A stretch of DNA of 38,013 bases from Mesotaenium endlicherianum. Taxonomy: Eukaryota; Streptophyta; Zygnematophyceae; Zygnematales; Mesotaeniaceae. The DNA is taken from positions 372,102 through 410,114 of the forward strand of contig WELA01003670.1 of assembly GCA_009602735.1 (NCBI GenBank), given 5' to 3'. Positions 34,685-38,013 of the stretch are shown here, one piece after another. The notes under the pieces are model-generated. The model was not told the origin of the DNA. It was given only the letters and a program-made list of their open reading frames with translations, and did no database searches. How positions within the stretch are numbered: position 1 is the stretch's first letter; the number at the start of each line of letters is the position of its first letter. Both the position numbers and the translations under genes were made by a program.

Positions 34685-35131
34685 CGAAAGATTAACTGGC
34701 AGATGCGTAGACGAGTGTGAACAGAGCCCACAGGCTGGTTGGCTTGCTGGCTGGAGGGGTCGACTGATGGATGCGTAGGCGAGTGTGACCAGAGCCCACA
34801 GGTTGACTGCCTGGTCGGCTGGAGGGACTGCTGAGGCTGGCTGGCTGGGTGGCTGGACGGATGCATGGGCAAGGGTATGAAACGAGGCATTTTTGAACGG
34901 ACTCCTGAGCAGGGAAGTGTGAACAGAGCCCACAAGCATGCTGGCAGTCTGCCTGCCTCACTTGAGGGAGGGGATAAATGAACGGATGCATGGGCGGAGG
35001 GGGGGTGTGAACAGAGCCCATGCATGGGCTGGCTGTCTGCCGGGCTACCTTGAGGGGGGGGCGGGGAGGGGTGGGGAGGGGGGATGAATGGGCTGGTGCA
35101 CGAACAGGAGTGTGAACGGAGCCCACAGGCA

Positions 35132-35175
<44 letters not shown>

Positions 35176-35296
35176 AAATGGGTGGATGGGGGGGGGGGTG
35201 TGTGAATGAGCAGAGCCTACGGGAGCGCCGCAGCCCATGATCACGCCGGTGCCCCTGCAGAAACCAGGCTGGTTCAGCAAGCCCCCCCGCGACAAG
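30639..35296 (+). CDS. Plant-type EHD protein (N-terminal EH domain), 5' exons; GTPase domain beyond this part
   Basis: Role of family: membrane-remodelling dynamin-like ATPase/GTPase in endocytic recycling; plant members carry the EH domain N-terminally. Exons: 30639..30683, 30810..30843, 31006..31085, 31512..31638, 32347..32399, 34283 or 34287..34402, 35214..35296. The first five join in phase without a stop. Seen: LYRRWFNHV, then a complete EF-hand loop DTDNDGRLTGQD split by an intron, then SGLPQADLKK, VWAMADVRRQGYLGLKEF and ITAMQIISLAQTGHEI. Next come PPMMAGLDEA, a Ser-rich linker (MGRPSSFSSSSHKDR), and VPLQKPGWFSKPPRDK, matching in order the blocks that follow the EH domain in plant EHD1/EHD2. 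The start ATG has an upstream in-frame TGA. Odd: the 32399/34283 junction is out of phase, so a small exon or a base is missing. The P-loop (GQYSTGKT-type) domain is not in the window. Confidence 0.8.
33319..33500. repeat. Imperfect tandem duplication of about 90 bp in an EHD intron
   Basis: TGTGTTCACACTGTGCCTT near 33319 recurs as TGTGTTCACACTGCGCCTT near 33411, each followed by accctgcccctg and a CTTGG/CTTTC block. Confidence 0.65.
33635..33690 (+). repeat. G-rich tract with G-quadruplex potential
   Basis: Repeated GGGTG, GGGGATGGGGG and GGGGGTG units give more than four runs of three or more G. Similar tracts lie at 34225..34268 and 35053..35085. Confidence 0.6.
33878..33960 (+). repeat. 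(CTCC)n/(CCCT)n microsatellite
   Basis: Nearly uninterrupted CTCC units followed by degenerate CT-rich sequence, inside an EHD intron. Confidence 0.85.
34653..35213 (+). repeat. Minisatellite with (CTGG)n spacers ending at an EHD splice acceptor
   Basis: The core GTGTGAACAGAGCCCACAGG occurs at 34715, 34783, 34917, 35005 and 35110 with small changes. A sixth copy starts at 35200 (GTGTGAATGAGCAG) and continues into the exon at 35214 as AGCCTACGGG. Spacers contain (CTGG)n runs at 34653..34684 and about 35130..35175 and G-rich stretches. Confidence 0.85.
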
Positions 35297-35454
35297 GTGG
35301 GGCCTGCCTGCCGCCTTTGCTGCTCTCCACCCCCCCTCCTTCCCCTTTCTCAGCAGGCCCGGGCACGGGTCGATCCTTCCCCACCCCTAGAAGGCCTGGC
35401 CCGGGCCTGGCCCTTGCTAGTGGTTGCTGCCTGCTTAAGATGGATTCGCAATCG

Positions 35455-35540
35455 CTCTCCCTCTCTCTCTCTCTCTCCCCTCTCCCTTCTCCCCTCTCCC
35501 TTCTCCCCTCTCCCTCTCCCTCTCCCTCTCTCCTCTTTTA
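35455..35540 (+). repeat. CT-rich microsatellite
   Basis: Runs of CTCT and CCCTCTCCCTT between the EHD exon ending at 35296 and the candidate exon starting at 35555. Confidence 0.85.
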
Positions 35541-35554
35541 AACCCCTGCAACAG

Positions 35555-37035
35555 GGCAGGTGCTGTGGTGGTGCCGCCCCTCGTGCAGTGGAGCAGTCAG
35601 CTGCAGGGCCGCCACCGCAGCAGCATCAGCTTTACAGCAGCAGCTGTGCAAGTGCAGCAGGGGCAGAGTCACGTTGACTTGCACCCTCACAGCAGCCTAC
35701 TGGTGGCTGTGTCAGCGCCCAGAACACAGGGCCCAAGGTAGCAGGATAGGGTTAGGATTTCTTGTCTCGCGTACATGGGCCTTGTGTCCACCAGCCTCGG
35801 GTATGGGGTTCTGGGAGCATGTCAAACTCTTTGGGGATGTGTATCTGCGGTCGTAGGTGCACTGCTGTGTGTGGGTATGCATGCACTTGAGGGTCAGAAG
35901 CACGAGCACGTACCTGAGGGGCGAGCGCAGGGCATCTTCAGTGAGCGATATCTTACTTGCTGGCATTGGGCCTCGACTGTGGCCATGGGCAGAAGGGAGC
36001 ATGCGCGGTGCTCAGGTGACCGACAAAGTACGTGTGTCTCAGGGAGCGTGGCTGTCTGCATGGGGTGCAGTGTGTTTATGTACACAGTTGTTCATAGATG
36101 TACATGTGCGTGTTTGTGGCAGTGGTGGTGGTGGTGGTGGTGGTGGTGGTGGTGGTGGTGCGGCTGCTCAGAGGCAGCCCCTCCTTCACCAGAATGGGGG
36201 CTCGCATGCGCCGCCCGGCAGCAGCAGCACCCCAAACCACCGGTCCCCCACCCTGACCAGCTTGAACCACCACCACCACCAGCAGCAGCAGCAGCACCTT
36301 GTTCATCATCATCAACATGGCCAGCAGGGCAGCAGCGGCAGCGGCAGCCTGTACATGCAAGCCCATGCGCAGCCGCCCTTTGCGACACCAGGTGAGCCGC
36401 CGCTCTCGCTAGCTCCCACCTGGGCCTGCGTTTGTGCGTGCTGTTTCCTGTGTGGCCTGTTGTTGACCGGACCTGGCTGCGCGCAAATTGGTCGGTCTCA
36501 TGGGACCCGATCGTCAGCCTTGCTTGCTTGCTCGCTCAATCGGGCGGGCGTGTGTGCTTCTTTAGTTGAGTGTTGTGCACGGAACCGCTTCTCTGGCAGA
36601 GGGGCCACTTCTTTGGCTCTCTGCTGGCAAATCTCTCTGCGTGTTTGTGCGCGCGAGCGCCGCGCTCGGACATACGCACGCATGCCCACGCGTGCACATG
36701 CACGCTTAGAAGGTTGGAGGCAGCACAGTGCTAGGAGCATCCCGCTGTGGTCGTTTCCGTGGCTTGCTAGCTCGGGGAGAGGTCCGTTGTAGCCGGCTGT
36801 GCGCGTGGGGTGTGCCGCCTGCTGGGCTCTGCATTGCTGGTGCTGTCACGCACCAGCAAGCAATGCTTCCCTGTGCCCCTCTTTTATTGCTCTGACTGGA
36901 CAACGTCTGGCTGGCTGGCGTGCGGGCGGGCGGCGGGGCGGACAGAAGGATCGGATGACGAGCATGGGCACGCCACCTGGGGCCGACGGCACAGCACCCC
37001 TGAGCCCTTTCTGCTGCCAGAGGCTGCCTTCTCCG
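35555..37035 (+). CDS. Candidate exons for a Gly/His/Gln-rich disordered protein segment
   Basis: Three exons join in phase: 35555..35737 (donor AAG/GTAGCA), 36123..36391 (acceptor GTGGCAG, donor CCAG/GTGAGC) and 36946..37035 (acceptor GGACAG, donor CCG/GTACGC). The joined frame has no stop. It encodes VVVPPLVQWSSQLQGRHRSS near the start, then a poly-Gly run, RQPLLHQNGG, SLNHHHHQQQQQHLVHHHQH, SLYMQAHAQPPFATP, and EGSDDEHGHATWGRRHSTPE, PFLLPEAAFSG. I recognise no domain. Two readings are possible: an expanded linker of the EHD gene upstream, or a separate gene. The start of the first exon is out of phase with the EHD exon ending at 35296, which favours a missing exon or a separate gene. The next exon would fall across the poly-C/N gap at 37043..37084. 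Confidence 0.45.
36123..36163 (+). repeat. (GGT)n trinucleotide run encoding poly-Gly
   Basis: About twelve GGT codons open the candidate exon 36123..36391. CAC and CAG triplet runs encoding His and Gln follow at about 36268..36298. Confidence 0.9.
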
Positions 37036-37042
37036 GTACGCG

Positions 37043-37083
<41 letters not shown>

Positions 37084-37084
37084 N
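37043..37084. other. 41-base poly-C run followed by N: assembly seam
   Basis: The run begins directly after a splice donor and ends in a single N at 37084. The sequence on the two sides is unrelated in composition. A homopolymer of this length next to an N suggests a contig end. Confidence 0.85.
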
Positions 37085-37157
37085 AGGTTTTAGTGTTGTG
37101 AACAAGGCCGCTTCACCACACGAAAGTCTTTTTGTATGACTTTCGCATTCTCTTCAG

Positions 37158-37287
37158 TCGCTTTGCACCTTCCCCGTCCCGCACAACCCTCATCTCTCTG
37201 CCCGGCGGTGTCACGGACGTGCACGACCATTATGGGTCAAAGCAGTCAGCAGCAGTCAACCGTGCAAGTGAAGCGTGGTCAACGCAG
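37158..37287 (+). CDS. Tentative further exon of the disordered protein after the gap
   Basis: An acceptor TTCTCTTCAG at 37148..37157 begins a frame that fits the phase of the exon ending at 37035 and stays open to a possible donor CGCAG/GTTGTT. It encodes MGQSSQQQSTVQVKRGQR near its end, in keeping with the Gln-rich composition upstream. No domain is recognised and the donor is weak. The N at 37084 makes continuity uncertain. Confidence 0.25.
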
Positions 37288-38013
37288 GTTGTTCAGCAAT
37301 TTACGGCCAGCAAGGTTGCATACTGCTTCTGGCTAAAGCCTCCCTGCTGCCCAAGAAGGGGCAGAGCAGTTTTGTGGGAGAGATTACTGCTGGGTGTGTC
37401 GCATCAATACCAAGGGGCGGCTCTTACTATCTTGATGGGTCGCGTACTCGCTGACATACTTATACATACATACACATATACACTTGAATGATATGCGCAG
37501 ACAAGCACGCGCGCGCACAAACACACACACACACGCACACAAATGTACGCACACACATGCACATGCACCGCACGCGCACACACGCTCTTTGTGCACTCGT
37601 GCGGATGTGCAGTCACACGCTCCGGTGCTTGTGGGGGCCGACTCACTGCATGCCTTGACGAGTGCAGCATGGTGGAAGTCTTTTTAGTATCACTCAGCAG
37701 CATCAGCCGCCACGTGGCACGTGGCGAGGGCCTCGTCTCATGTCGCAAGCTGCGAGCTTTGCTTCAGATTGCATCACCTCATCATCCGCGGCTTGTCCCC
37801 TCTTGTCCCCATTTGTCCCACGTGTCCCCACTTGACCCTTGACTCGAGATTGAGTCTCGACCCCACCTTGGACCCTGCCCATGTAATGCGGGGAGCCAAG
37901 TAGCAATTAGGGCTAGCCTGCTAGCTACTGCGGGGCTATCCTGGTTAGCTACTGGACCCTCCAGTTACTAGGGCTTCCATAGTAGCTAGTTTTTTTCTTT
38001 GGGGGGGGGGGGG
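37288..38013. other. Microsatellite-rich right end with no secure gene
   Basis: A CA/CG-rich microsatellite lies at about 37505..37585. Short repeats of TTGTCCCC (37795..37835) and TAGCTACT (37905..37950) follow. The window ends in a 13-G run at 38001..38013. No recognisable protein. Confidence 0.55.

Noticed and set aside
34397..34720. Pro-rich and Ser-rich plus-strand frames after the EHD exon at 34402
   Set aside because: They arise from CTC/CCT triplet repeats in an intron and are open in several frames at once.
37484..37748. His/Thr-rich and Cys/Val-rich frames near the right end
   Set aside because: They are products of the CA/GT microsatellite at about 37505..37585.

Overview
This is a eukaryotic nuclear window. 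Short spliced exons with GT..AG introns, a plant-type starch synthase, a plant-type EHD protein and plant-like LTR retrotransposons point to the green lineage. The many GC-rich simple repeats suggest a green alga, but I cannot name the species.

Layout. (1) Positions 1-958 (+): the tail of a gene entering from the left. One credible last exon (806..958) encodes a homeodomain-like C-terminus and sits directly behind a TG-rich minisatellite. (2) 2361..~8886 (-): a soluble starch synthase of the GT5 family, SSII-like. I rebuilt the full catalytic domain from seven exons with matching phases. The more N-terminal part has a coiled coil and a long Pro/Ala linker. An exact 840-bp duplication around a single N at 8013 is almost certainly an unmerged assembly overlap and falsely doubles two exons. 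(3) 10.6-29.7 kb: a nest of LTR retrotransposons. Two full-length 6680-bp copies (A, minus, 12114..18793; B, plus, 22316..28995) of one Ty3/gypsy chromovirus lie in inverted orientation, each with 503-bp LTRs, a 5-bp target duplication, PBS, PPT and intact gag and pol. Between them is a decayed chromodomain Ty3/gypsy pol fragment. On either side are remnants of a Ty1/copia family. (4) 30639..35296 (+): the 5' exons of a plant EHD (N-terminal EH domain; dynamin-like GTPase) gene, rebuilt from small exons and running towards the right edge. Further in-phase exons at 35555..37035 encode a Gly/His/Gln-rich disordered segment that is either part of the same gene or a separate one. (5) The right end is microsatellite-rich, with a 41-C run abutting an N at 37084.

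Most notable points: gag and pol of the chromovirus are joined by a textbook -1 frameshift signal (A AAA AAC, 10-nt spacer, 7-bp hairpin containing the gag stop), present in both copies. In two unrelated genes an intronic minisatellite ends exactly at the 3' splice site, the last repeat unit supplying the acceptor. Two assembly seams distort gene models here.

All homology calls come from motifs recognised by eye; no search was run. Divergence counts are by eye.
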